NCBI RefSeq assembly: GCF_019823105.1
Contig: NZ_CP081958.1
Coordinates: 1,364,001 to 1,428,000, forward strand
Origin: Halobaculum magnesiiphilum
GTDB taxonomy: Archaea; Halobacteriota; Halobacteria; Halobacteriales; Haloferacaceae
Reading direction: 5' to 3'
Length of the DNA: 64,000 nucleotides
The first letter of the stretch is position 1. Each line of letters begins with the position of its first letter. Made by a program: the position numbers and the translations under genes. The notes under the pieces were generated by a model. The model ran no database searches and was not told where the DNA came from. It saw only the letters and a program-made list of their open reading frames with translations. Below, piece after piece: positions 32,563 to 40,713 of the stretch.

Positions 32563-33156
32563 TTACTCGAAGTCGCGCCGCATGGCGATCTCGAACCACG
32601 GGCATAGACGGAGTTGGCGGTACCACTCGGGGTGCTCGTGGAGGTGTTCGTAGTCGACCCACAGCAGGCCCGCGATCTCCTCCTCGTCGGGGTCGAGCGC
32701 GTCGTCCTCCAGCGTGACCTTCAGGACGGCACACACCTCCCACTCCAGCCCCGCGTTCTCGAAGTAGCGCTTGTACTCGAAGCGGTCGGTGAGGGTCACC
32801 TCGTCGTACTGGTCGGGGGTGATGCCGAGTTCCTCCTCCAGTCGCTCGCGGGTGGCCTCCTTCTGCGTCTGGCCCTCGACGGGGTGGGATGCGACCGTGC
32901 CGTCCCAGTAGGTGCCCCACAGGCGCTTTCCGGGCGCGCGTTGGCCCAGGAGAAGGCGGCCGTTCGAGTCGAAGACGAGGCAGGTGAACGCCCGGTGGCG
33001 GATGCCGTCCCCGGTGTGGGCGTCCAGCCGGTTCACGGTCCCCTGCGGGGTGTCGTCGCCGTCGACGGCGATCACGTCCTGGAGGGCGTTCTCGTGTTCC
33101 GGCTCCTCGTTCGCGGTCGCCGCGGCGTCGCTCGCGCCGGCGTCCTCTGTGCTCAT
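32563..33156 (-). CDS. idi: type 1 isopentenyl-diphosphate isomerase homolog (Nudix) lacking the catalytic Cys
   Basis: A 197-residue Nudix protein of the IDI1 group. TCLVFDSNGRLLLGQRAPGKRLWG and the Nudix-type helix QTQKEATRERLEEELGI are clear. In biochemically studied IDI1, a Cys of NSVCGHP is the acid/base; here the position is Ala89 in TVASHP, while the second catalytic residue Glu140 (EWEVCAV) is kept. The enzyme may therefore be altered or may act as a Nudix hydrolase. ATG 33156 is used; an upstream in-frame start at 33183 is also open. It may be cotranscribed with the JAMM gene downstream. Confidence 0.8.
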   Translation of the reverse strand: MSTEDAGASDAAATANEEPEHENALQDVIAVDGDDTPQGTVNRLDAHTGDGIRHRAFTCLVFDSNGRLLLGQRAPGKRLWGTYWDGTVASHPVEGQTQKEATRERLEEELGITPDQYDEVTLTDRFEYKRYFENAGLEWEVCAVLKVTLEDDALDPDEEEIAGLLWVDYEHLHEHPEWYRQLRLCPWFEIAMRRDFE

Positions 33157-33282
33157 GGCGCGTTCTGCGTGAGGGCGCACCATGACCGCTTCGGTGTCGG
33201 TTCGGTGTGGGATCCGGTTCGTCGGGAGTGGTGGAAATCGAGGCGGCGATCGCCGAAACCGCGACAGCGACGACGGACCACA

Positions 33283-33405
33283 CCGCGAAAGCCCCCGAGC
33301 GTCTGCGGTCGCGCGGAACGCGCTGCGCTCCTCGCTCCCTCCGGTCGCTCCGGTGCTTGCGGTCCCGAGCTTCCCGCAGACGCTCGGCCCCTTTCAGTCC
33401 CACCC
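33283..33405. repeat. dispersed intergenic repeat, copy 1
   Basis: A 123-bp non-coding element bounded by CCGCGAAAGCCCCCG at the left and CGGCCCCTTTCAGTCCCACC at the right. The same ends recur in reverse orientation at 62169-62298 (130 bp). The interior is variable and rich in GCGCTCCTCGCTC-type sequence with small inverted repeats. It occupies most of the 337-base gap between the idi-like and Lrp genes. Confidence 0.7.
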
Positions 33406-33493
33406 GGCGGAGTCTCCGTCCAGCGTCGCCGCCCCTCCCACGGTGTGCACGAACCGCACCGGGCTGTGCGGGACCGGACCCGACGGCGGCGAC

Positions 33494-33907
33494 CTACCCG
33501 AGCCGCTCGTCCAGAATGAGCCGCGTCTTCGTCCCCTCGATCTCGTCGAGCTCGCGGGCGCGCGTGATGAGCTCGTTCACCGCGCGGGTGTCCACGCAGT
33601 CGACGATGAGCACGATGTCCTCCTGACCCGAAACCTGCCAGACGAAGTCGACCTCCTCCCAGTCGGCCAGCCGCTCGGAAACGGCGCTGGTGTTGACGTT
33701 CATGTCGACGCTGATCTCCACCATCGCCTTCACGTTCCCCGTGCGCGTGGTGACGGTGAAGCGCTCGATGACGCCCTCGCTGGTCATCCGGTCCACCCGG
33801 TTTCGCACCGTCCCCTCGCTCGTGCCGACCTCCTCGGCGATCTCCGTGTACGGCGTCCGCGCGTCCCGTCGCAGGAGGTTGAGGATGCGCCGGTCCAGGT
33901 CGTCCAT
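33494..33907 (-). CDS. Lrp/AsnC-family transcriptional regulator
   Basis: A 137-residue regulator. The N-terminal HTH (DLDRRILNLLRRDARTPYTEIAEEVGTSEGTVRNRVDRM) is followed by a RAM/ACT effector domain with VKAMVEISVDMN and VSGQEDIVLIVDCVD. It probably senses an amino acid or nucleotide precursor. It is divergent from carA, sharing a 97-base promoter region with a perfect 17-bp palindrome (33938-33954) near its own TATA position, suggesting autoregulation and control of carA. ATG 33907 is used. Confidence 0.92.
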   Translation of the reverse strand: MDDLDRRILNLLRRDARTPYTEIAEEVGTSEGTVRNRVDRMTSEGVIERFTVTTRTGNVKAMVEISVDMNVNTSAVSERLADWEEVDFVWQVSGQEDIVLIVDCVDTRAVNELITRARELDEIEGTKTRLILDERLG

Positions 33908-33937
33908 GCACGCCCTTGCCGGAGGTGGCGCATAGTG

Positions 33938-33954
33938 GTTACGAATTTCGTAAC
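33938..33954. promoter_or_regulatory. palindromic operator between Lrp gene and carA
   Basis: GTTACGAATTTCGTAAC is a perfect 8+1+8 palindrome 31-47 bases upstream of the Lrp gene start and 51-67 bases upstream of carA. Dyad symmetry, AT-rich centre and position on the regulator's promoter fit an Lrp-type operator. Confidence 0.6.
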
Positions 33955-34004
33955 GAATCTTCGAACGACGCACTTATGTGCCGTCCGATGATGTGTATCT
34001 CGTA

Positions 34005-35072
34005 ATGGCGGACGCCTACGTCGCCCTGGCCGACGGCCGTGTCTTCGAGGCACGCGCCCGCGCGCCGGGCCGGACACGTGGTGAACTGGTGTTCACGACC
34101 GCGTACACCGGGTACGAGGAGTCGCTCACGGACCCCTCCTACGAGGAGCAGGTCCTCACGTTCTCCTACCCGTTGATCGGAAACTACGGCGTCCGAGCGG
34201 AGCGATTCGAGTCCGATCGCGTCCACCCGAACGCCGCGATCGCCCGCGAGTTCACCGACGACGTGGCCGAGTGGCTCGAGTCCGAGGGCGTGCCCGCGGT
34301 CGACCACCTCGACACCCGCGACATCGTCACGAGCGTGCGCGAGGAGGGCGCGATGGCCTGCGGCATCGCCGCCGGACCGGACGCGACCCCCGAGGCCGCG
34401 AAGGAGGAGCTGGAGCAGTGCGTCGAGATGTCCGACCACCTCGATATCGGCAAGCAGGTGTCGACGGACGAGCCGTACACCGTCGAGGGCGACGGCGAGT
34501 ACGACGTGGCGCTCGTCGACTGCGGCATGAAGGGCTCCATCCCCTCCTCGCTGACCGAGCGCGGCGCCGACGTGCACGTGCTGCCGTACGACGTGGACGC
34601 CGAGACGGTCGCGGAGCTGGACCCGGACGTGCTGTTCGTCTCGAACGGCCCCGGCGACCCCGCGAACTTCGAGTCCGCGCAGGCGCTCGTCGAGGAGTTC
34701 GCCGGCGAGGTCCCGCTGGCGGGCATCTGTCTCGGCCAGCAGATCGTCGCCCGCGCGTTCGGCGGCGACACCGAGAAGATGGCCTTCGGCCACCACGGCG
34801 TCAACCAGCCCGTGCGCGACGTGGAGACGGGACAGGTCGTCATGACGACCCAGAACCACGGCTACTCCGTCGCCGACCCCGGCGACTTGGAGGTGACGCA
34901 GTTGAACGTCAACGACGACACCGCCGAGGGGCTCAAAAGCGACGAGTGCGCGGTCATCACCCGGCAGTACCATCCCGAGGCGAACCCCGGCCCGCACGAC
35001 TCGCTGGGCTTCTTCGACGAGGTGCTCGAGATGGCCGAGGGCGGGTCGCGGACGCCGGTTACGGCGGACTGA
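34005..35072 (+). CDS. carA: carbamoyl-phosphate synthase small (glutaminase) subunit
   Basis: A 355-residue CarA. It has the N-terminal CPSase small-subunit domain (TGYEESLTDPSY, HLDTRDIVTSVREEGAM), then a class I glutamine amidotransferase domain with the nucleophile loop LAGICLGQQIVARAFGG and the His/Glu pair in QYHPEANPGP. It releases ammonia for carbamoyl phosphate in arginine and pyrimidine synthesis. The large subunit carB is not in the next stretch; VapBC genes follow. The TATA-like CTTATGTG lies about 27-34 bases before ATG 34005. Probably regulated by the divergent Lrp protein. Confidence 0.96.
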   Translation: MADAYVALADGRVFEARARAPGRTRGELVFTTAYTGYEESLTDPSYEEQVLTFSYPLIGNYGVRAERFESDRVHPNAAIAREFTDDVAEWLESEGVPAVDHLDTRDIVTSVREEGAMACGIAAGPDATPEAAKEELEQCVEMSDHLDIGKQVSTDEPYTVEGDGEYDVALVDCGMKGSIPSSLTERGADVHVLPYDVDAETVAELDPDVLFVSNGPGDPANFESAQALVEEFAGEVPLAGICLGQQIVARAFGGDTEKMAFGHHGVNQPVRDVETGQVVMTTQNHGYSVADPGDLEVTQLNVNDDTAEGLKSDECAVITRQYHPEANPGPHDSLGFFDEVLEMAEGGSRTPVTAD

Positions 35073-35154
35073 CGCTCGGTCGAGCAAGTGGGACGCCCGA
35101 GAACCGTGGCGCATTCGAGGCGCCGTTCCATCGCGGGCGGAACGACTGGGCGAT

Positions 35155-35616
35155 CTACTTGTTCGCGGTCGCGAACTGCTGTAACACGTCCTCGGGTACT
35201 GGGTTCCGGTACGACACCGGCTCTTCGGAACAGAGCCGCTCGAAGTCCCTGTCGGTGGTGACGAGTTCGTCTGCATCCCTCTCGCGTGCCAGCGCGAGGT
35301 AGAAACAGTCGTACACGTCGTGGTTCTTTTCGGCGCTCAGTTCGTACGCGAGCCGGATCGTGTCGGCGTCGGCGTTCGCGAACTCCATCGGGTACTCGAG
35401 AAGCGAGGAGACCGCGTTGCGAGCGTCGACGGTGTCGAACCCCAGGTCCTCCAGAATCCACTGAACTCGGAGCGGGAGATAGCCGAACGTGATCAGTGTG
35501 TCCGTACCGGAGAGGGCGGGAACGAGCGTATCGGCCACGTAGCGGTGTCCGGGATGGTCGTCGACCAACTGGATCGCGAGAGCGTTAACGTCCGCGAGCA
35601 GCCGACGGCCGCTCAC
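35155..35616 (-). CDS. vapC: PIN-domain toxin (VapC family)
   Basis: A 153-residue PIN-domain ribonuclease. RRLLADVNALAI supplies the first acidic residue (Asp9) and YDCFYLALARERDADELVTTDRDFERL the later acidic residues of the Mg-dependent site. The GTG start at 35616 overlaps the stop of the AbrB-type antitoxin by 4 bases (GTGA), the standard operon layout. No frameshift or truncation. VapC toxins usually cleave tRNA or rRNA; the target is unknown. Confidence 0.88.
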   Translation of the reverse strand: MSGRRLLADVNALAIQLVDDHPGHRYVADTLVPALSGTDTLITFGYLPLRVQWILEDLGFDTVDARNAVSSLLEYPMEFANADADTIRLAYELSAEKNHDVYDCFYLALARERDADELVTTDRDFERLCSEEPVSYRNPVPEDVLQQFATANK

Positions 35617-35882
35617 TGGCGACCCCCAAACGTGCCCGACCCGGCATCGCGGAACGCTTCCGGACCCCAATCGCTGCCCCGAGTCAGGGTGTCGAGGTCG
35701 GGGAGGTTCCGGACGAGCCGAATGTCCCCGTTCTCGCGAACGACGGTGAACTCGGTCCCGTCCTCCAGGTTGAGTTCGTCACGGAGGCGTTTCGGGATCG
35801 TCAACCGCCCGCGCTCGTTCAACGTCGCCGTTCCGTACGCCTCGCCGTTCGTCGCCTCGTCGACTACATCGTTCAGACTCAT
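35613..35882 (-). CDS. vapB: AbrB/SpoVT-type antitoxin (VapB family)
   Basis: An 89-residue antitoxin. GTATLNERGRLTIPKRLRDELNLEDGTEFTVVRENGDIRLV is the swapped-hairpin AbrB/MazE DNA-binding domain. The C-terminal half (DLDTLTRGSDWGPEAFRDAGSG) should bind and block the toxin. It overlaps vapC by 4 bases. A 7-bp inverted repeat upstream (35895-35915) is a plausible autoregulatory operator over its promoter. Confidence 0.9.
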   Translation of the reverse strand: MSLNDVVDEATNGEAYGTATLNERGRLTIPKRLRDELNLEDGTEFTVVRENGDIRLVRNLPDLDTLTRGSDWGPEAFRDAGSGTFGGRQ

Positions 35883-35894
35883 TCAATCACCACA

Positions 35895-35915
35895 ATTCGA
35901 TCAAACCAATCGAAT
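35895..35915. promoter_or_regulatory. inverted repeat over vapBC promoter
   Basis: ATTCGAT (35895-35901) and ATCGAAT (35909-35915) flank a 7-base spacer 13-33 bases upstream of the vapB start, overlapping the expected TATA. Both dyad and position fit AbrB-family autorepression; no protein data. Confidence 0.45.
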
Positions 35916-36004
35916 CACAATAGTCATTGGGGTAATAGTGACAGACAGAATACAAAACTCCACTTCCGAGAAGCTACTTCCCCGTTCGTGTCGTCTCGGC
36001 GAGT

Positions 36005-37816
36005 ATGGCAGTCGATGACACGGAACCCGACGGGTACAGCGAGGCGGTCGACCTCGACGAGCTCCGAGCCGAGGGGCGCGCGCTGACGGCCGTCGACGGG
36101 ACGCCGATCGCGTTGTTCTACCACGAGGGCGAGGTACGGGCGGTGAACAACCGCTGTCCGCACATGGGCTTTCCCCTGACGGAGGGCAGCGTCGACGAGG
36201 GCGTGCTCACCTGTCACTGGCACCACGCCCGCTTCGAGCTCTCCTGCGGCGACACGTTCGACCCATGGGCCGACGACGTCGACACCTATCCGACCGAGAT
36301 CCGGGAGGGGACGGTGTACGTCTCGCCGGCGCCGCGGCGCTCGGACCCGCCGGCGATCCACTGGCGCGAGCGCCTCGACGACGGCCTCGAACAGAACCTC
36401 CGGCTCGTGCTGGCGAAGTCGGCGGTCGCGCTCGTCGACGCGGGCGTCGACCCGGCCGAGGTCGTCGAGCGCGGCGTCACCTTCGGCGTGCGCAACCGCG
36501 CCGACGGGTGGAGCTCCGGGCTCACCATCCTCGTCGCGCTGGCGAACCGACTCTCCGATCTGGACGAGCAGGACCGCAAGCGCGCGCTGTACCAGGGGCT
36601 CACGGAGGTCGCCGGCGACTGCGACGGCGAGGCGCCGAAGTTCGAGCAGGAGGCGTTCGCGGCGACGGATGTGCCCTTCGAGCGCCTGCGGTCGTGGTTC
36701 CGCGAGAACGTCGAGGTGCGCGACGCCGACGGCGCCGAGCGCGTGCTGCGCACCGCCGTCGCCGCCGGCTACGGCCCGGAGAAGCTGACCGAGCTGCTCG
36801 TCGTCGCGGCGACGGACCACCGCTATCTCGACACGGGCCACACGTTCGACTACGTGAACAAGGCGACCGAGGCGCTGGACCTGGTCGGCTGGGACGACGA
36901 GGAGCGCACCGCCGAGGTCCTCTCGTCGCTCGTGCGGGGGCTCGCGACCGCCGACCGCGCCGAGGAGACCTCCTCGTGGCGCCAGCCCGACGACCTCGCG
37001 GCGATGTGCGAGGAGTCGTTCGCCCGCCTCGACGACCTCGTCGCCGCCGGCGAGGGGGAGACGTGGACCGAGCCCGACGACTTCACCGAGCGCCTGCACG
37101 CGGCCGACCCCGAGACGGTGTTCGACGCGGTGGAGGGAGCGATCGAGAACGGGGCGACCGTCGAGCAGCTCGCGAGCGCGGTGTCGTTCGCGGCCGCAAA
37201 GCGCGTGGCGCTGTTCGCCACGAGCAACGAGTTCAACGACTGGAACACGGTCCATCACACGTTCACCTTCGCGAACGCGGTCCACCGGGCGGCCGAGCGG
37301 ACGGACGCGACCGCGCTGTATCGCGGCGTGTTCGACGCCGCGGTGAACGTCTACCTCGACCGGTTCCTCAACACGCCGCCGGCGCCGGAGGCGACGGGCG
37401 ACCCCGACGCCGATCCGGATGCCGCGTTAGAGTCGCTCCGGGGGGCATTCGAGCAGCAGGGGAAGGTGCAACGGGCCGGCGACGCGGTCGCCGACTACCT
37501 CGCCGCCGGCGGCGACCCCGACCGCCTGAAGGCCGAGCTGGGGAACGCGCTGCTGGTCGAGGACACCGGCTTCCACACCTTCCAGGCGTACGAGGCCGCC
37601 TGCCGGCAGTTCGACGCACGGGAGGACCCGGAGGAGCGCCGGGACTGTCTCGTGGCCGCCGCGCGCTACATGGCCGCGCACTACCCGACGCGCCGCTCGC
37701 GCGAGCAGACGTTCTCCATCGCCGCGCGGCTGCTGCGCGGCGAGCGGGTCCACGGCGACGCGGACGGCGACGCCGGCGCGGACGAGTCGAGCCCCGAGGC
37801 GAGCGCGGACGACTGA
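36005..37816 (+). CDS. Rieske [2Fe-2S] protein fused to a large helical domain
   Basis: A 603-residue fusion. Residues 12-112 form a Rieske domain with the full ligand set C51-P-H53 and C70-HW-H73 (NNRCPHMGFPL, TCHWHHARFEL). Residues about 125-600 are an all-helical domain rich in Ala, with conserved-looking His-containing stretches GHTFDYVNKATEALDL, DWNTVHHTFTFANAVHRA and TGFHTFQAYEA. Repeated HxF motifs could be a metal or substrate site; a questin-oxidase-like relationship is conceivable but unverified. No membrane helix or signal peptide. A TATA candidate is not obvious. It is not next to a bc1-type complex. Confidence 0.75.
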   Translation: MAVDDTEPDGYSEAVDLDELRAEGRALTAVDGTPIALFYHEGEVRAVNNRCPHMGFPLTEGSVDEGVLTCHWHHARFELSCGDTFDPWADDVDTYPTEIREGTVYVSPAPRRSDPPAIHWRERLDDGLEQNLRLVLAKSAVALVDAGVDPAEVVERGVTFGVRNRADGWSSGLTILVALANRLSDLDEQDRKRALYQGLTEVAGDCDGEAPKFEQEAFAATDVPFERLRSWFRENVEVRDADGAERVLRTAVAAGYGPEKLTELLVVAATDHRYLDTGHTFDYVNKATEALDLVGWDDEERTAEVLSSLVRGLATADRAEETSSWRQPDDLAAMCEESFARLDDLVAAGEGETWTEPDDFTERLHAADPETVFDAVEGAIENGATVEQLASAVSFAAAKRVALFATSNEFNDWNTVHHTFTFANAVHRAAERTDATALYRGVFDAAVNVYLDRFLNTPPAPEATGDPDADPDAALESLRGAFEQQGKVQRAGDAVADYLAAGGDPDRLKAELGNALLVEDTGFHTFQAYEAACRQFDAREDPEERRDCLVAAARYMAAHYPTRRSREQTFSIAARLLRGERVHGDADGDAGADESSPEASADD

Positions 37817-37904
37817 CCGAGGCCTCGGGGCTCGACCCGGTTTGACCGGCCGGAGACTCGGGGGCGACCCGGTGGACCGACCGGATGCTCGGCGACGCGC
37901 CGGA

Positions 37905-38660
37905 TCAGTCCGTTCGGTCGCCGTCGAAGCCGGACCCGTCGGCGCGGGTGAGTCCCGTTCCCCACGCGACGCCCGAGGCGGGTCCAGCGGTGCCCGCGGC
38001 GCCGGCCGAGCCCGTTCGCGGCAGGTCGTCGAAGCTCCACACCCGGTGGTCCGCCCGGACGCAGCGCCCGCGCTCCTCGTGCCCGTGGCGTTCGACGTGG
38101 ACGGCGTCGAGGCCGGCGTTCCAGGCGGCGCCCACGTCGCTGGCACCGTCGCCGAGGTAGACGCCCCGCTGGGCCGTCGGGTCGACGCCGATGTCGTTCA
38201 TCGCGGCGTGGAGGGGGTCGGGGGCGGGTTTCCACCCGGTCTCGTCGGAACACGCGAGGAACGTATCGAAGCGGTCGGTCAGCCCGAGCCGGTCGGTGAC
38301 CGGGCGCGCCAGGAACTCGGCGCAGTGGGTGACGAGCCCCAGCGGCACGTCCCGCTCGTGGAGATCGCCGAGCAGGCGCGCGGCGTCGTCGTGGAGGTAC
38401 GTCGCGTCGGCGCGCGCCTGCGGGTCCTCGACGGCGTGAAACGCCGGCCAGAACTCCGCGGGCTCGAGCCCCCATTCGCGCAGGAGAGGGTCGCGCGCGC
38501 CGGTCAGGCCGTGCCACAGCACCTCGGCCTGCCGGTCGGAGAAGTCGTAGTCGATGCGGGATCCGACCCGGTCGAACACCTCGCGGGTGTACGACCACTC
38601 GGCGTCGACGAGCGTGCCGTCGAGGTCGAACAGCCAGAAGTCGTACGTGTCGGGGACCAT
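37905..38660 (-). CDS. HAD-family hydrolase
   Basis: A 251-residue HAD phosphatase. Motif I WLFDLDGTLVD gives D12/D14 as nucleophile and acid, motif II is LGLVTHC, the motif III Lys lies in GWKPAPDP, and motif IV is VYLGDGASDVGAAWNAG. The C-terminal about 45 residues (SAGAAGTAGPASG) are a Gly/Ala-rich tail not needed for catalysis. It may dephosphorylate a sugar phosphate or phosphoglycolate. The ATG at 38660 was chosen. Confidence 0.87.
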   Translation of the reverse strand: MVPDTYDFWLFDLDGTLVDAEWSYTREVFDRVGSRIDYDFSDRQAEVLWHGLTGARDPLLREWGLEPAEFWPAFHAVEDPQARADATYLHDDAARLLGDLHERDVPLGLVTHCAEFLARPVTDRLGLTDRFDTFLACSDETGWKPAPDPLHAAMNDIGVDPTAQRGVYLGDGASDVGAAWNAGLDAVHVERHGHEERGRCVRADHRVWSFDDLPRTGSAGAAGTAGPASGVAWGTGLTRADGSGFDGDRTD

Positions 38661-38789
38661 CGCGGAGTTTCGGATAGGTCGTTCCCGCTGTTATATCTTC
38701 GCCCCCTACCAACGGCGTTTGTCGCCGCCTACCCCGCTTCGGGCGGCCGGATCTCCGGTCGGAATCGCGGACAGGTGCCGGGGACGGCG

Positions 38790-39239
38790 TTAGCCCTCCT
38801 CTGTCTCCTCGTCATCTCTCCTGGACTCCCCGTCTCTCTCCCCGGACCTCTCGGTTGCCGGGTCGCCGTCCGCGTCGACGCGGATCGAGGAGCCGAAGTA
38901 CTTGTGCAGCGCCTCCCGCACCGAGTCGGCGCGAAACGCCGCGAGGTCGTCGCCGACGGCCTCGCGCAGCGCCGCGAGGTACGCCTCGTCGGTCTCGAAC
39001 TCCGCGAACGTCGCGGACAGCACCTCGACGCCCTCCGGGAGCCGGTCGCCACAGAGCCGTCGCGCGTGCTCGTCGTCGTTCGCCTCGCCGCGCCACAGCG
39101 TGTCCCGAAACAGCAGCCATCCCTCCTCGCCCGGCGGCGGCGCGGGGATCCGAAGCACCGTCTCGAAGGCGTCCGGGTCGATCCGCGCGCGCCGCGGCGA
39201 GAGCGTGAAGCGCACCCGGAAGACGTACGACGCGTCCAC
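38790..39239 (-). CDS. LWR-salt family protein
   Basis: A 149-residue haloarchaeal protein carrying the LFRDTLWRGEAND motif that gives the LWR-salt family its name, followed by ATFAEFETDEAYLAALREAVGDDLAAFR. The beta-strand start is VDASYVFRVRFTLSP. The C-terminal tail is acidic and disordered. Function unknown; the family is limited to halophilic archaea. It begins 14 bases after the stop of the pterin-carbinolamine dehydratase gene and probably shares its promoter. GTG 39239 was chosen because the upstream codon in frame is not an accepted start. Confidence 0.75.
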   Translation of the reverse strand: MDASYVFRVRFTLSPRRARIDPDAFETVLRIPAPPPGEEGWLLFRDTLWRGEANDDEHARRLCGDRLPEGVEVLSATFAEFETDEAYLAALREAVGDDLAAFRADSVREALHKYFGSSIRVDADGDPATERSGERDGESRRDDEETEEG

Positions 39240-39253
39240 GGCCTCCGCCCCGG

Positions 39254-39538
39254 TTACCCCGCGAGTTCGTTCAGCCGTTCGGCCAGGTCGATGTCCTTCC
39301 CGGTGACGCCGCCGGCGTCGTGGGTGGTGAGGCGGACCTCGACCTCGCGCCACTCGACGGTCATCGACGGGTGGTGGAACGCCTCCTCGGCGAGCCCGCC
39401 CGCGCCGGCCGCGAAGCCGACCCCCTCGAGATACGAGTCGAACTCGAAGGTGCGGGCGATCTCGTCGGCGTCGGCGTCGTGGTGCCAGCCGTCGGGCAGT
39501 GCCCCCGCGATCTCGTCGGCGTCGAGTACGTCGCTCAC
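39254..39538 (-). CDS. pterin-4a-carbinolamine dehydratase-like protein
   Basis: A 94-residue PCD/DCoH-type protein. The core GWHHDADADEIARTFEF, the family's HHP motif in AFHHPSMTVEWREVEVRLTTHDAGGVTGKDIDLAERLN are canonical; the catalytic His residues are present. It dehydrates 4a-hydroxytetrahydropterin or acts in a moonlighting role in archaea. GTG 39538 is preferred: the TATA-like CTTTTGG sits about 25-30 bases upstream on this strand, predicting a leaderless transcript. Earlier starts at 39544 or 39565 are open. Followed by the LWR-salt gene. Confidence 0.85.
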   Translation of the reverse strand: MSDVLDADEIAGALPDGWHHDADADEIARTFEFDSYLEGVGFAAGAGGLAEEAFHHPSMTVEWREVEVRLTTHDAGGVTGKDIDLAERLNELAG

Positions 39539-39693
39539 ATACACCGGGACGGTCGCCCGGGCCAAAAGCGTACCTCGAGTTGTGGCCCGCGGGAACGGTT
39601 CGGACGCGTTCGGCGGCTACGGGATGTGCTCGTCGCTACGTGACGCGCTCGTCGGGTTCAGAACTCGTTCGAAACGAAACGCGCCGGGACGCC

Positions 39694-40614
39694 TCAGCGG
39701 TCGCCCGCGGCGGACGCCAGCGCGGACTTCGCGTCGTCGATCAGCGAGAGCGTTCCCGCGCCCGCCGACAGCACCGGGTACGGCGACGCCAGCGAGCGAT
39801 AGAGGTAGTCGAACCAGTGGCGACGGTCGCCCTCCTCGTCGTGGATCCGGGCCTGTCGGTCCGACAACAGCGACTCGACGCGCCCCTCGTGCCACTCGAG
39901 GCGCTCGTAGTCGGCGACGATGTCGGTGTAGGTCGCGCGCGACAGGTCGCGATCGACGACTCCCTCGCTCGTGTCGACCGCGGGCGAGAGCGTCGACTCG
40001 GCCGCCTCGATCGACGACCGCTCGGTCTCCAGCTTCGAGAGCAGCTCCGCGCGCTCCTCGCTGGCGTGTCGGGCGCCGCTCGCGAGCGTCGTCCGCAGCG
40101 ACGGGGTCAACGCCCCGCCGTCCTCGACGAGCGCGCTCGCGACCGGCGCGGAGAACTCCTCGGCGACGTTCGTCGCGAGCGTCTCGTCGTACTCCTCCTC
40201 GTAGTGGGCCGTCGCCATCACCGTCTCGCGGTAGGCCCGACGGGCGTCAGCCAGTCCGTCCTCGTCGACGGTCGCCCCCCCGGCCGGCACCGTCAGCACG
40301 TTGGTTCCCCCGCCGGTCGGCGTCGGACGCGCGCGCTCGCTCGACTCGAGCTTCGCGACGCGGCGCCGGAACTGTTCGAACGCGTCCCGTTCCGCGCGCG
40401 TTCGAGTCACCTCCCGCGCGAGCGCCTCGCGTGCGCCGTCGAGCCGCGACAGCACCGCTCCCGCGATCAGGAGGAACACGGCCGTCATCCCCAGGACGGC
40501 GAGCCCCACCGCGATGTCCGGGTGCTCACACGCCGCGGCCCGGCACATCGACTCCACCCCCAGTTCGACGGGCTCGGTCGAGAGCCGACCGACCCCGCGA
40601 CTCGCTCCGTTCAT
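39694..40614 (-). CDS. membrane-anchored coiled-coil protein
   Basis: A 306-residue protein with one N-terminal transmembrane helix (about 33-55, DIAVGLAVLGMTAVFLLIAGAV) and a long coiled coil around it (ALAREVTRTRAERDAFEQFRRRVAKLE), then a helical domain to the C-terminus containing YRETVMATAHYEEEYDETLATNVAEEF. This arrangement is found in haloarchaeal proteins of unassigned function. A possible signal anchor leaves the coiled coil outside or inside. ATG 40614 is chosen, with a perfect CACACGTGTG palindrome just upstream. Confidence 0.7.
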   Translation of the reverse strand: MNGASRGVGRLSTEPVELGVESMCRAAACEHPDIAVGLAVLGMTAVFLLIAGAVLSRLDGAREALAREVTRTRAERDAFEQFRRRVAKLESSERARPTPTGGGTNVLTVPAGGATVDEDGLADARRAYRETVMATAHYEEEYDETLATNVAEEFSAPVASALVEDGGALTPSLRTTLASGARHASEERAELLSKLETERSSIEAAESTLSPAVDTSEGVVDRDLSRATYTDIVADYERLEWHEGRVESLLSDRQARIHDEEGDRRHWFDYLYRSLASPYPVLSAGAGTLSLIDDAKSALASAAGDR

Positions 40615-40713
40615 ACACACACGTGTGACGGCATCGCACATCACAGTTTCCCCTAGAACCCATCGGGTCGAAATTTTCTCCCGGGCGTCGCCCGGAAACT
40701 GAGCGACAGGCCG

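Noticed and set aside
33182-33991. A plus-strand frame through the gap between the idi-like and Lrp genes
   Set aside because: It covers the dispersed repeat and then runs antisense to the Lrp gene; no family character.
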